DNA of 64,000 nt from Xanthomonas euroxanthea (GTDB taxonomy: Bacteria; Pseudomonadota; Gammaproteobacteria; Xanthomonadales; Xanthomonadaceae): the NCBI RefSeq assembly GCF_900476395.1, contig NZ_UIHB01000001.1, positions 585,384 through 649,383 of the forward strand. Reading direction: 5' to 3'. Positions 1 to 7,703 of this stretch are shown in pieces. The notes beneath the pieces were generated by a model. It did no database searches. It was not told where the DNA came from and worked only from the letters and a program-made list of their open reading frames with translations. The position numbers and the translations under genes are program-made. The stretch's first letter is position 1. Every line of letters begins with the position of its first letter.

Positions 1-430
1 CGGCATGGGCGAGACCGGCTCGATCACCGCGTTTTACACCGTGCTGGCCGAGGACGATACCGGCAGCGATCCGATCGCCGAAGAAGTGCGCGGCATCCTG
101 GATGGCCATCTGATTCTGTCGCGTGAGATCGCCGCCAAGAACCAGTACCCGGCCATCGATGTGCTGGGAAGCCTGAGCCGGGTGATGAGCCAGATCGTGT
201 CTGCCGAGCAACGCCAGTACGCAGGACAGCTGCGGCGTCTGCTGGCCAAGTACAACGAAGTGGAAACCTTGTTGCAGGTCGGCGAATACCGCCAGGGCAG
301 CGATGCGGTCGCCGACGAGGCGATCGCCAGGATCGATGCCATTCGCGACTTCCTCAGCCAGCCCACCGACCAGCTCAGCGACTACGACACCACCCTGGAG
401 CAGCTTGCCGGCGTGATCGACGATGCGTGA
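1..430 (+). CDS. hrcN: HrcN, type III secretion ATPase, C-terminal part (5' end outside window)
   Basis: This is the C-terminal ~142 residues of the cytoplasmic hexameric ATPase that energises the Hrp type III secretion system and releases chaperones from effectors. The visible part starts inside the conserved catalytic core ([19 protein letters not shown], then a [15 protein letters not shown] stretch typical of FliI/HrcN/F1-beta proteins) and continues through the helical C-terminal domain. The Walker A region lies upstream of the window. The stop TGA overlaps the ATG of the next gene by 8 bases, so the two are translationally coupled. Identity rests on family sequence plus the downstream hrpB7-hrcT-hrcC order, which is the Xanthomonas hrpB operon arrangement. 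Confidence 0.93.
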   Translation, partial: GMGETGSITAFYTVLAEDDTGSDPIAEEVRGILDGHLILSREIAAKNQYPAIDVLGSLSRVMSQIVSAEQRQYAGQLRRLLAKYNEVETLLQVGEYRQGSDAVADEAIARIDAIRDFLSQPTDQLSDYDTTLEQLAGVIDDA

Positions 431-932
431 GCGAGCCAGCATCTGGACCACGTTGCAGCAGCTGAAGACGCGCCGTCATGAACGGATGCAGGACCGTCTG
501 GGCGACTGCAGGCGCGCGCTGGCGCAGTGCGACCGCGAATGCGCCAGTTGCAGTCAGGAGGCCAGCGCCTGCACCGCGCGTCTGGCCGCATTCGATGCCA
601 CGCTGGCCGACAGGGCCGGCGCGGGTGAGCCGATCGGCATCGAGACGATCCTGCAGCACCAGCGCTTCCGCGCCGTGCTGGAAGAGCGCTGCCGCGCCGC
701 AGAGCAGGCGCTGGTCGCAGCGACGCAGGCGTTACAGAACGCACGCGACGAGGCCGCAGCGGTGCAACAGGCCGTGAGCAAGCTGCAGGCGCAGGCGCAG
801 ATGTATGCGGAAAACGCCGCCAGCGCGCAGCGTGCCTGGCAAGCCCAACGCGAAGCGGCCGAGGAGGAAGACGCGATCGAGGCGTTGGTCGGGCTGCGCC
901 GGCATCGTGCCGCGCGCGGAGTGGGGCAATGA
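423..932 (+). CDS. hrpB7: HrpB7, FliJ/YscO-like stalk protein of the Hrp system
   Basis: A 169-residue, strongly helical protein rich in Ala, Arg, Gln and Glu, with long heptad-like stretches across most of its length and no membrane segment or signal peptide. Size, coiled-coil character and position directly after the ATPase gene match HrpB7. By analogy with FliJ/YscO it is thought to be the central stalk linking the HrcN hexamer to the export gate; that role is inferred from the family. The ATG lies inside the end of hrcN, and the stop overlaps the start of hrcT by 4 bases (ATGA). Confidence 0.9.
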   Translation: MRERASIWTTLQQLKTRRHERMQDRLGDCRRALAQCDRECASCSQEASACTARLAAFDATLADRAGAGEPIGIETILQHQRFRAVLEERCRAAEQALVAATQALQNARDEAAAVQQAVSKLQAQAQMYAENAASAQRAWQAQREAAEEEDAIEALVGLRRHRAARGVGQ

Positions 933-1759
933 ACGACACCGCCAACGCGCTGCTGGCGCTGTCATCCCAGGGCGTGTCGCTGCTGACCCTGCTGGCGTTG
1001 TGCGGAGTGCGCGTGTTCGTGATGTTCTTCGTGCTGCCGGCCACGGCGCAGGACAGCCTTCCGGGGATGGCGCGCAACGGCGTGATCTATGTGCTCAGTT
1101 CCTTCATCGCCTACGGACAGCCGGCCGATGCGCTGGCCAGGATCGAAGCGACCGGCCTGGTGGGCCTGGTATTCAAGGAAGCCTTCATCGGCCTGCTGAT
1201 CGGGTTTGCCGCATCCACGGTGTTCTGGGTTGCCGAGAGCGTGGGCCTGCTCATCGACGATGTGTCCGGCTACAACAACGTCCAGATGACCAACCCGCTG
1301 AGCGGCGAGCAGAGTACGCCGGTGTCCACGGTGTTGATGCAGCTGGCGATCGTGTCCTTCTACGCGCTGGGCGGCATGCTGATGCTGCTCGGTGCGCTGT
1401 TCGAATCGTTCCGTTGGTGGCCGCTGAGCCAGCTCACGCCGGACATGGGAGCGGTCGCCGAGTCCTTCGTCATCCAGCAGACCGACGACATGATGACCGC
1501 AATGGTCAAGCTGTCTGCGCCGGTGATGTTGGTGCTGGTGCTGGTGGATCTGGCCATCGGCTTTGTGGCCCGCGCCGCCGACAAGCTGGAACCATCGAAC
1601 CTGAGCCAGCCGATCCGTGGGGTACTGGCATTGCTGCTGCTCGCATTGCTGACCAGCGTGTTCATTACGCAATCCGGTGACGCACTCGGCTTCCTCCATT
1701 TCCAGCAGCAGTTGCACGATGCCGCCAACATCGGCGGCAAAGGGGGCGCCGCGAATTGA
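929..1759 (+). CDS. hrcT: HrcT, inner-membrane export apparatus protein (FliR/SctT family)
   Basis: A 276-residue polytopic inner-membrane protein. Hydrophobic segments appear near residues 15-40, 50-65, 70-100, 130-160, 190-210 and 225-250. The segment 'FVMFFVLPATAQDSLPGMARNG' region is the conserved N-terminal stretch of SctT/FliR proteins (given here only as a landmark at roughly residues 30-52). HrcT forms the export gate with HrcR and HrcS. It overlaps hrpB7 by 4 bases and is the last gene of the hrpB operon; a 175-base gap separates it from hrcC. Confidence 0.93.
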   Translation: MNDTANALLALSSQGVSLLTLLALCGVRVFVMFFVLPATAQDSLPGMARNGVIYVLSSFIAYGQPADALARIEATGLVGLVFKEAFIGLLIGFAASTVFWVAESVGLLIDDVSGYNNVQMTNPLSGEQSTPVSTVLMQLAIVSFYALGGMLMLLGALFESFRWWPLSQLTPDMGAVAESFVIQQTDDMMTAMVKLSAPVMLVLVLVDLAIGFVARAADKLEPSNLSQPIRGVLALLLLALLTSVFITQSGDALGFLHFQQQLHDAANIGGKGGAAN

Positions 1760-1934
1760 TCATTGTTGAGACATCCACTGCCGTGCGCTGCCTACACTGA
1801 CCGCACGCGCCACCGATGCACTGCCCGACGCCGTGTCTGCAGCCCGGCTGCACGCGGCACGCAATCCCGGCCGACGCCTGCCTGCCGGGCGCCACCCCAT
1901 CGACTTCTTTCACTTGCCTCGCAGAGGGAACGCC

Positions 1935-3758
1935 ATGGCATATGCCTGTCCTCCAGTTCACCGCAATCGACGTGCGCCATTGGCCGCCGCGTTGTTGCTC
2001 AGCCTGCTGCCGCTGCTGCCGCCGCGTGCCGATGCCGCGCAGGTGCCGTGGCATTCGCGCAGCTTCAAATACGTCGCCGACCACAAGGATCTCAAGGAAG
2101 TGCTGCGCGACCTGTCCGCCAGCCAATCCATCACCACCTGGATTTCACCGGAAGTGACCGGCACGCTCAGTGGCAAGTTCGAGGCCAGCCCGCAGAAATT
2201 CCTCGACGATTTGTCTGCGACATTCGGCTTCGTCTGGTATTACGACGGTGCGGTGCTCAGGATCTGGGGCGCCAATGAAACCAAGAATGCAACCTTGAAT
2301 CTGGGCGCTGCGTCGACGACTGCCTTGCGCGATGCGCTTGCGCGCATGCGCCTGGACGATCCGCGCTTTCCGGTCCGTTACGACGAGGCGGCGCACGTGG
2401 CGGTGGTGTCCGGCCCGCCGGGGTATGTGGATACCGTCGCCGCGATCGCCAGACAGGTCGAGCAGGGCGCACGCCAACGCGACGCCACGGAGGTGCAGGT
2501 GTTCCAGCTGCATTATGCGCAGGCCGCCGATCACAGCACCCGCATCGGTGGGCAGGACGTCCAGGTGCCGGGCATGGCCAGCCTGTTGCGCAGCATGTAC
2601 GGCGTGCGTGGCGCTCCTACCGCGGCGCTGCCCGGGCCGGGCGCCAATTTCGGGCGGGTGCAACCGATCGGCGGCGGCTCGTCCAATACGTTCGGCAACA
2701 GTGCTCAGGGCCAGAACGGCGGCGGCAGTGGTAACAACGGCATTCTCGGTTTGCCTGCGTCGTGGTTCGGCGGTGGCTCGCCGTCCGATCGGGTGCCGGT
2801 CAGCCCGCCGTTGCCGGGCACTGGCACCAGTGCGCCGGCCAGCGTCTGGCCGGAGATGAGCCAGGCCCGGCGCGACACGCCGCTGGCGGTGGATGCAGGC
2901 AGCGGCGGCGAGCTGGCCTCCGACGCGCCGGTGATCGAGGCCGACCCGCGCACCAACGCCATTCTGATTCGCGACCGCCCCGAGCGGATGGCGGCCTATG
3001 GCACGTTGATCCAGCAGCTCGACAACCGCCCCAAGCTGCTGCAGATCGATGCCACCATCATCGAGATCCGCGATGGCGCCATGCAGGATCTGGGCGTGGA
3101 CTGGCGTTTTCACAGCCGGCGTGTCGACGTGCAGACCGGCGACGGGCGTGGCGGCCAGCTTGGCTACGATGGCACCCTGAGCGGTGCAGCGGCGGCAGGT
3201 GCCAGCGCTCCGTTGGGCGGCACCTTGACGGCGGTCCTGGGAGATGCGGGACGTTACCTGATGACGCGTGTGTCGGCGCTGGAGCAGACCAACAAGGCCA
3301 AGATCGTCTCCACCCCGCAGGTGGCGACGCTGGACAACGTGGAAGCGGTGATGGATCACAAGCAGCAGGCATTCGTGCGTGTCAGCGGCTACGCATCCGC
3401 GGACCTCTACAACCTGTCCGCCGGTGTGTCGCTACGCGTTCTGCCAAGTGTGGTGCCGGGCTCGGCCAACGGACAGATGCGCCTGGATGTGCGCATCGAA
3501 GACGGGCAGCTGGGCGCCAACACCGTCGATGGCATCCCCGTCATCACCTCCAGCGAGATCACCACGCAGGCATTCGTCAACGAGGGGCAGAGCCTGCTGA
3601 TCGCCGGTTATGCTTCCGATAGCGACCAGACCGATCTGAACAAGGTGCCCGGGTTGTCCAAGATTCCACTGGTCGGCAACCTGTTCAAGCATCGCCAGCA
3701 GAGCGGGTCGCGGCTGCAGCGCTTGTTCCTGCTGACCCCGCATATCGTCTCGCCCTGA
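1935..3758 (+). CDS. hrcC: HrcC, outer-membrane secretin of the Hrp type III system
   Basis: A 607-residue secretin, the usual length of Xanthomonas HrcC. The start at 1935 is chosen over the open frame beginning at 1833 because AGAGGGA lies 7-8 bases upstream and a clear signal peptide follows (Arg-rich n-region, Leu/Ala-rich core, cleavage near ADA-AQ). N0/N1 domains follow (residues ~35-240). A Gly/Ser/Asn-rich low-complexity linker lies near 270-310. The C-terminal half is the secretin domain, with the conserved 'VPGLSKIPLVGNLFK' box near the end. It forms the outer-membrane ring of the injectisome. No PIP box is visible in the 175 bases upstream, so transcription may continue from the hrpB operon or use a site not recognised here. 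Confidence 0.95.
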   Translation: MAYACPPVHRNRRAPLAAALLLSLLPLLPPRADAAQVPWHSRSFKYVADHKDLKEVLRDLSASQSITTWISPEVTGTLSGKFEASPQKFLDDLSATFGFVWYYDGAVLRIWGANETKNATLNLGAASTTALRDALARMRLDDPRFPVRYDEAAHVAVVSGPPGYVDTVAAIARQVEQGARQRDATEVQVFQLHYAQAADHSTRIGGQDVQVPGMASLLRSMYGVRGAPTAALPGPGANFGRVQPIGGGSSNTFGNSAQGQNGGGSGNNGILGLPASWFGGGSPSDRVPVSPPLPGTGTSAPASVWPEMSQARRDTPLAVDAGSGGELASDAPVIEADPRTNAILIRDRPERMAAYGTLIQQLDNRPKLLQIDATIIEIRDGAMQDLGVDWRFHSRRVDVQTGDGRGGQLGYDGTLSGAAAAGASAPLGGTLTAVLGDAGRYLMTRVSALEQTNKAKIVSTPQVATLDNVEAVMDHKQQAFVRVSGYASADLYNLSAGVSLRVLPSVVPGSANGQMRLDVRIEDGQLGANTVDGIPVITSSEITTQAFVNEGQSLLIAGYASDSDQTDLNKVPGLSKIPLVGNLFKHRQQSGSRLQRLFLLTPHIVSP

Positions 3759-3793
3759 GCAGCGCCTCGAGGGGCTGCCGATGCTGTTGAAAC

Positions 3794-3826
3794 GTGCAGG
3801 CTGCCGCGTGGACCGGCAGCCTGCAC
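3794..3826. terminator. Hairpin between convergent hrcC and hpa1
   Basis: A perfect 12-bp inverted repeat (3794-3805 with 3815-3826) with a 9-base loop lies between the convergent ends of hrcC and hpa1. There is no strong T-run on either side, so it may be a weak or bidirectional transcription end or an RNA-stabilising hairpin. Confidence 0.5.
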
Positions 3827-3836
3827 GCATTGCCCA

Positions 3837-4229
3837 TCAGGCCTGGCCGGTAATGCTCGACAGGTTGGCATTGAAACCGCCACCCAGACTGTTGCCGCCC
3901 AGGCTGCTGCCTAGCGAACCGCCACCGCCCATGCCGGCGCCGCCCTGGTTCTGCATCAGCTGCATCACGATCTGCATCAGCATCTGCGTCAACGGACTCA
4001 GGCCCTGCTGACCGTCCTGCGGCTGGTCGTTTCCGCATTCCTGATTGGCATCGCTGCCCTGGCTCTGTTGAAGCATCATCATGATGAACATGGCGAGCAA
4101 TTGATCCAGCTGCTGCTCGGAGCCAGCCGAGGACGCGCGCTGACCTGAGTTCTGCGTTTGCTGGGGCCCGACGCCCATCGTCTGCACGTTGCTGAAATTC
4201 GAAAAGTTGGTTCCGATAGATGAGTCCAT
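3837..4229 (-). CDS. hpa1: Hpa1/XopA harpin
   Basis: A 130-residue glycine- and glutamine-rich secreted harpin. The start at 4229 (MDSSIGTNFSNFSN) is the usual Xanthomonas harpin N-terminus; the longer open frame up to 4439 runs through the promoter and is rejected. Visible features are an N-terminal amphipathic helix region with a Met/Leu-rich core (LDQLLAMFIMMMLQQ), a Gln-rich middle, a second helix (LTQMLMQIVMQLMQNQ), a Gly-rich segment (GGAGMGGGGSLG) and one Cys in the middle. Harpins are heat-stable proteins released through the type III system; they assist translocation and elicit plant responses. It is driven by a perfect PIP box at 4388-4364 on the same strand. Confidence 0.95.
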   Translation of the reverse strand: MDSSIGTNFSNFSNVQTMGVGPQQTQNSGQRASSAGSEQQLDQLLAMFIMMMLQQSQGSDANQECGNDQPQDGQQGLSPLTQMLMQIVMQLMQNQGGAGMGGGGSLGSSLGGNSLGGGFNANLSSITGQA

Positions 4230-4326
4230 GGTGGTTCCCGTCTCATGTGGTTGACTGGGTACATCGCGGTTGCCGGAAAGCTGCAACGGCAAGCTCGCAA
4301 CAGGGACGCTGTGTTGCCCCGTCGGC

Positions 4327-4388
4327 AAGGTAGAAGAGGCAAGCGCGATGCATCTGCCAGGACGCGAAAGTGCGCTTTTGCTTGCGAA
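4327..4388 (-). promoter_or_regulatory. PIP box and -10 for hpa1
   Basis: Read on the minus strand, TTCGC-N15-TTCGC spans 4388-4364. It is followed after 31 bases by TACCTT (4332-4327), which fits the TANNNT -10 element. Spacing and sequence match the HrpX-dependent plant-inducible promoter architecture (TTCGB-N15-TTCGB-N30-32-YANNNT). Binding by HrpX is inferred from the motif. Confidence 0.9.
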
Positions 4389-4455
4389 CGTGAGGATGGC
4401 GAAATCTCGGGAAAGCACTGGAAAACAGCTGCGTTGCAACGCTGCACGCGGTGCT

Positions 4456-4517
4456 TTCGCTTATGTCATAGACGCTTCGTCCAGCATGTGCCGACGTATG
4501 CACAGCACCGTTATGGT
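4456..4517 (+). promoter_or_regulatory. PIP box and -10 for hpa2
   Basis: On the plus strand TTCGC (4456-4460), 15 bases, then TTCGT (4476-4480) form a perfect PIP box. After 31 bases comes TATGGT (4512-4517), a TANNNT -10. With the hpa1 site it makes a back-to-back pair, so the two genes should be switched on together by HrpX. Confidence 0.9.
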
Positions 4518-4606
4518 GGCGCGATCGAGCGGGGGACGTTGGATCAACCGGGGATGCGTGTCCACTCCGCCGCGTTGCTGGAATCAACGACGATCAGGTG
4601 ACAGAG

Positions 4607-5179
4607 ATGACAGAGACCGATACGCCGACCACGTGTGCGTCTGCGCACGGCACGGGGACGTGGCATCCACAGCATTGGGCCACGCTCTCCAGCAACATGC
4701 CCGCAGACGAGCGATGGTGCGCGCTCCAGGCCAGCCATGCTGTCGCGCCTCGGCGACGCGCGTGGCTTGCGGCGGCGTTGCTGTGTGCCGCGCCGCTCGC
4801 ACACGCAGACTGTTTTGAAGAAGCCGCCGGTTATCAACACGTCAATCCCTGGGTATTACGCGCCATTGCGTGGCAGGAATCCCGGGGCCGTGCCGACGCG
4901 ATCCACCGCAACAACAACGGCACCATTGATTATGGAAAAATGCAGATCAATTCGATCCACCTGCGACGTCTTTCCAGCTACGGCATCTCCAGGGATGCGT
5001 TGATGCAGCCGTGCGTCAGCGTGTATGTGGCGGCCTGGCGGCTGCGAGAGATGACCAATAAATATGGAAATACCTGGGCTGCCGTCGGCGCCTATCATTC
5101 CGAAACGCCCGCCGAGCGCGACAAGTATGCGCATGCCATTCACGCGATTCTGACCAGGCGCGGGGTGGTTGCCGAGTAA
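4607..5179 (+). CDS. hpa2: Hpa2, lytic transglycosylase of the hrp cluster
   Basis: A soluble lytic transglycosylase (SLT, goose-lysozyme-like fold) that cuts peptidoglycan, presumably to let the secretion apparatus cross the wall. The catalytic Glu is in the AWQESRG motif, followed by GKMQIN (the family has G-[LK]-MQIN), and the C-terminal AVGAYHSE segment is also typical. A signal peptide core (AWLAAALLCAAPLAHA) precedes the mature protein starting near DCFEEAAGYQ. The ATG at 4607 has AGGTGA just upstream. A GTG at 4598 and an ATG at 4697 are in-frame alternatives. It has its own PIP promoter. Confidence 0.9.
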   Translation: MTETDTPTTCASAHGTGTWHPQHWATLSSNMPADERWCALQASHAVAPRRRAWLAAALLCAAPLAHADCFEEAAGYQHVNPWVLRAIAWQESRGRADAIHRNNNGTIDYGKMQINSIHLRRLSSYGISRDALMQPCVSVYVAAWRLREMTNKYGNTWAAVGAYHSETPAERDKYAHAIHAILTRRGVVAE

Positions 5180-5305
5180 CGCTATTGCACGCGGCGGTGG
5201 CGCACTGCGTTGCTGGTCTGCCCGCATCGCGTGCCCAAAAGGAAGTGCCGTGGGCATACACACCACGCCCGCCGGATGGCGAGCGCGGTGGTTTGATCGC
5301 CGTGC

Positions 5306-6892
5306 TTACCCGGCCTGCGAGCGAATCGCCTCGGCTGCGCGAACGGCCCCATCGGCCTGCCAGGTAGCGCCGATGGTCTTGTACTGCATGCCGGCTGCCA
5401 CGCCGGACACCGTATTGGAGAGCAGCCCGCTGCGTGCGGGCGACAGCCCGACCCAGGCGCCGATCATGTTGATGGCGGTACCAAGCGCGATATTGGAATT
5501 GATGGCGGCCGTGCGTGCGACCGAGTGATCCATGACCCGCTCGTAATCCTCGCGCTTGCCTTTCCATTCGGGCTCCCAGATCTGCTTCGTCCCGGCCTGG
5601 TCGGCTTCGTGCTGGGTGACATTGATCCAGTCCGCCGTTTCCAGGCCGACATTCAAGGCCGCCGTCATCGCCGATTGACGCAAGATGATGCTGGTCGCCT
5701 CGCCTTGGGTGAAAGGCGAGTTCAGGCCGGCCCAGCGTTGCCGGGCCGCTGCAAAGTCCGGCGACGCCAGCTCGTTCGATGCCAGGTTGGCCAGCACGTT
5801 GGCCATGCCGTAGAACCTGCCGGCGCTGGTGATGTGCGGATCGCTGATGCCACCATTGGAGCGGGCCGGGTGCTGCATTCCCACCATCTTGAAGGTGGCC
5901 TGGATGGTGTCGCGGGCTGCGGCATACGCGGCGATCTTCAGGTCGCTGGCCAGCAGCCTGGCCGCCATCTCCGGTTGGCCGGATGCCTTGCCGGCCGCAC
6001 CCACGGCGATGTTGCTCAGGATGCCGCCCAGCGCGAGCCGGGTGACCAGATCCGAGTAATGTTGCTGCTCGGTTCTCTTGTTCTCCTGTTCGTCGCTGGA
6101 TAAGGCATCCCACTGTTCGAGACTGAGATTGTGGAAGCCTCGCGCAGCCGCGTCAGGATTGCGTTTCTCGCGGTTGCTCCGCAGCGTATGCAGCGCCATC
6201 TGCAGCGTGCCGGCGACGGCCTGCATGGCGACCACCGCCTCGGGTGGAAGCTGGCGAAGAGCGGCAAACAATCCCTCGCCCAGCAACTCACGCGCAAATG
6301 TGGTCGGTCCCACGGAGCTGGCCTGGTGCACCAGATGCCCCAGCGCAGCACCCAGGTACTGTCCGTCGAATTTGATCGGGAGTATGCCGCGCGCTGCCGC
6401 CGCCACCGCGGTGGCGGTCGGTCCAAGGACGGTGCTTGCGCCACGCACTGCACCGGTCCCGATCGATGCAGCCAGCGCACCCAGGCGCTCGCTACGTGTC
6501 GTTGCGGCGGTGGCTGCTGATGTGTGCTCCGGCGGATCGTGTGGTGCAGCCTGTTGGTGGGGGATGGAAGACGGGTCTGGTGGTGCAAAGGAGTCGTCGG
6601 CGTCGAAGAAGTGCTCGCTGGTGCTTTCTTCGCCATGCAGTATCGACGCGCTAGCGGCATGCAGCAGCGGGCTCTTGCCGGTGTGCTGGGCTCCGTCCGC
6701 AGCGCTGCCAGATCCGGTGCTGCGTTGCGAGTTGCTGCGTCGTCCAGACGGCCTGCGAGGCAGGCCCGCCAGTGCAGGGTCTGCCGTCGTTGCTGGCGTC
6801 TGGTTGCGCTGTTGCAGCGGCGGCATGTCAATCACAACGTCTTTATGCGTCGATTGCGATGGCTGGGAAGCACTGGCTGAGGGGATCTTCAT
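5306..6892 (-). CDS. xopM: Type III effector, probably XopM (FFAT-like motif)
   Basis: A 528-residue protein with no signal peptide. The first ~130 residues are Ser/Pro/Gln-rich and look disordered, as in type III effectors; the rest is Ala-rich and largely helical, with no enzymatic signature I recognise. Residues ~93-102 read EHFFDADDSF preceded by acidic residues, close to the eukaryotic FFAT consensus EFFDAxE that binds VAP proteins on the plant ER. XopM is the Xanthomonas effector reported to carry FFAT motifs, and in related genomes it lies just beyond hpa2. The start at 6892 has GAGGAC 8 bases upstream; GTG at 6895 is the alternative. The family name is inferred from motif, size and position, not from alignment. 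Confidence 0.72.
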   Translation of the reverse strand: MKIPSASASQPSQSTHKDVVIDMPPLQQRNQTPATTADPALAGLPRRPSGRRSNSQRSTGSGSAADGAQHTGKSPLLHAASASILHGEESTSEHFFDADDSFAPPDPSSIPHQQAAPHDPPEHTSAATAATTRSERLGALAASIGTGAVRGASTVLGPTATAVAAAARGILPIKFDGQYLGAALGHLVHQASSVGPTTFARELLGEGLFAALRQLPPEAVVAMQAVAGTLQMALHTLRSNREKRNPDAAARGFHNLSLEQWDALSSDEQENKRTEQQHYSDLVTRLALGGILSNIAVGAAGKASGQPEMAARLLASDLKIAAYAAARDTIQATFKMVGMQHPARSNGGISDPHITSAGRFYGMANVLANLASNELASPDFAAARQRWAGLNSPFTQGEATSIILRQSAMTAALNVGLETADWINVTQHEADQAGTKQIWEPEWKGKREDYERVMDHSVARTAAINSNIALGTAINMIGAWVGLSPARSGLLSNTVSGVAAGMQYKTIGATWQADGAVRAAEAIRSQAG

Positions 6893-7227
6893 CACGGCAT
6901 GTCCTCGCTGTGGGGGGGGAAGGGCGGCGCGCTGCCGCCGGGCTTGCTGGGCTGCCGACGTGCGGCGTTGACAGCCAGCACATCATTCGACGGACGCATG
7001 GCGGTGCCAGCCTCGGTTGCAGCGCAGGCGGCGCCGGTGGCCGGCGACGCGTCGATCGAGGCGTCGCCCGGCCGACGCGGCACGCAGACACGGTCTGGCG
7101 CACGTGCCGTCATCAACGATCCGGTCAACGACAGTGCGAACTTTCCAGCGTGCAGTCGCAGTGCTTGGACGCGCCCCGGCATCCACGGCCACCGTGTGTG
7201 GCATGCGTCATCGTCGTCAGTGATTCG

Positions 7228-7290
7228 AAAATGACATCACACCGAAGATCGGGGACGCTTCAACTGCGAAATGATCATTCCGCAACGGAA
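7228..7290 (-). promoter_or_regulatory. Imperfect PIP box upstream of xopM
   Basis: On the minus strand TTCCG (7290-7286), 15 bases, then TTCGC (7270-7266) form a PIP box with one mismatch in the first half. About 32 bases later CATTTT (near 7233-7228) fits YANNNT. The site lies ~340 bases before the xopM start, which would imply a long leader. The 6893-7703 interval holds no other recognised gene or element. Confidence 0.4.
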
Positions 7291-7703
7291 TAAAGCATTC
7301 CTTGTGCCGATGAAATGTGTCTGCCATTGGCCGTGCCTTCGCCTACCCGAGCACACCGTTGTGCTCGCAGCGACGACCACCGTCGAATTGAATTCTCCAA
7401 AAAAAAGGCCAGCGTGATTTGGATCGCCGCTGCTGCAGTGTCACGCATGTTGGCAGGGCGCCAATGATGGGCCTTCGCGCCCATACCCATCGGTGCGGAT
7501 GGCTCGGTAGTGCGGCAGATATCTTGAATGCTCACTGCAGGAGTGCGGCGACTGATGGGGTTGCTCCTGCATGTTCTCCAGTTGGTTATTCAAATCAGCA
7601 GGATGGAGATATCCCGAAGGACGCGCCGCAAATGCGAACGTGGGATCTGCGCCCGGGCTTGCCGCTCCTGTAGCGTTGGCTGACGCCGCCGAGCTCCATC
7701 CTT

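Noticed and set aside
1833..1934. Extended HrcC N-terminus
   Set aside because: It would bury the signal peptide; a good Shine-Dalgarno precedes the ATG at 1935.
3837..4439. 200-residue extended form of Hpa1
   Set aside because: The extra N-terminus would be translated across the PIP box and -10; MDSSIG at 4229 is the family start.
7216..7245. TTCGG and TTCGA half-sites on the minus strand near the xopM promoter
   Set aside because: Spacing is 12 bases, not 15, and the second half ends in A.
7474..7498. TTCGC-N15-TGCGG as a PIP box for the beta-glucosidase gene
   Set aside because: The second half does not fit TTCGB and no TANNNT is found at 30-32 bases.
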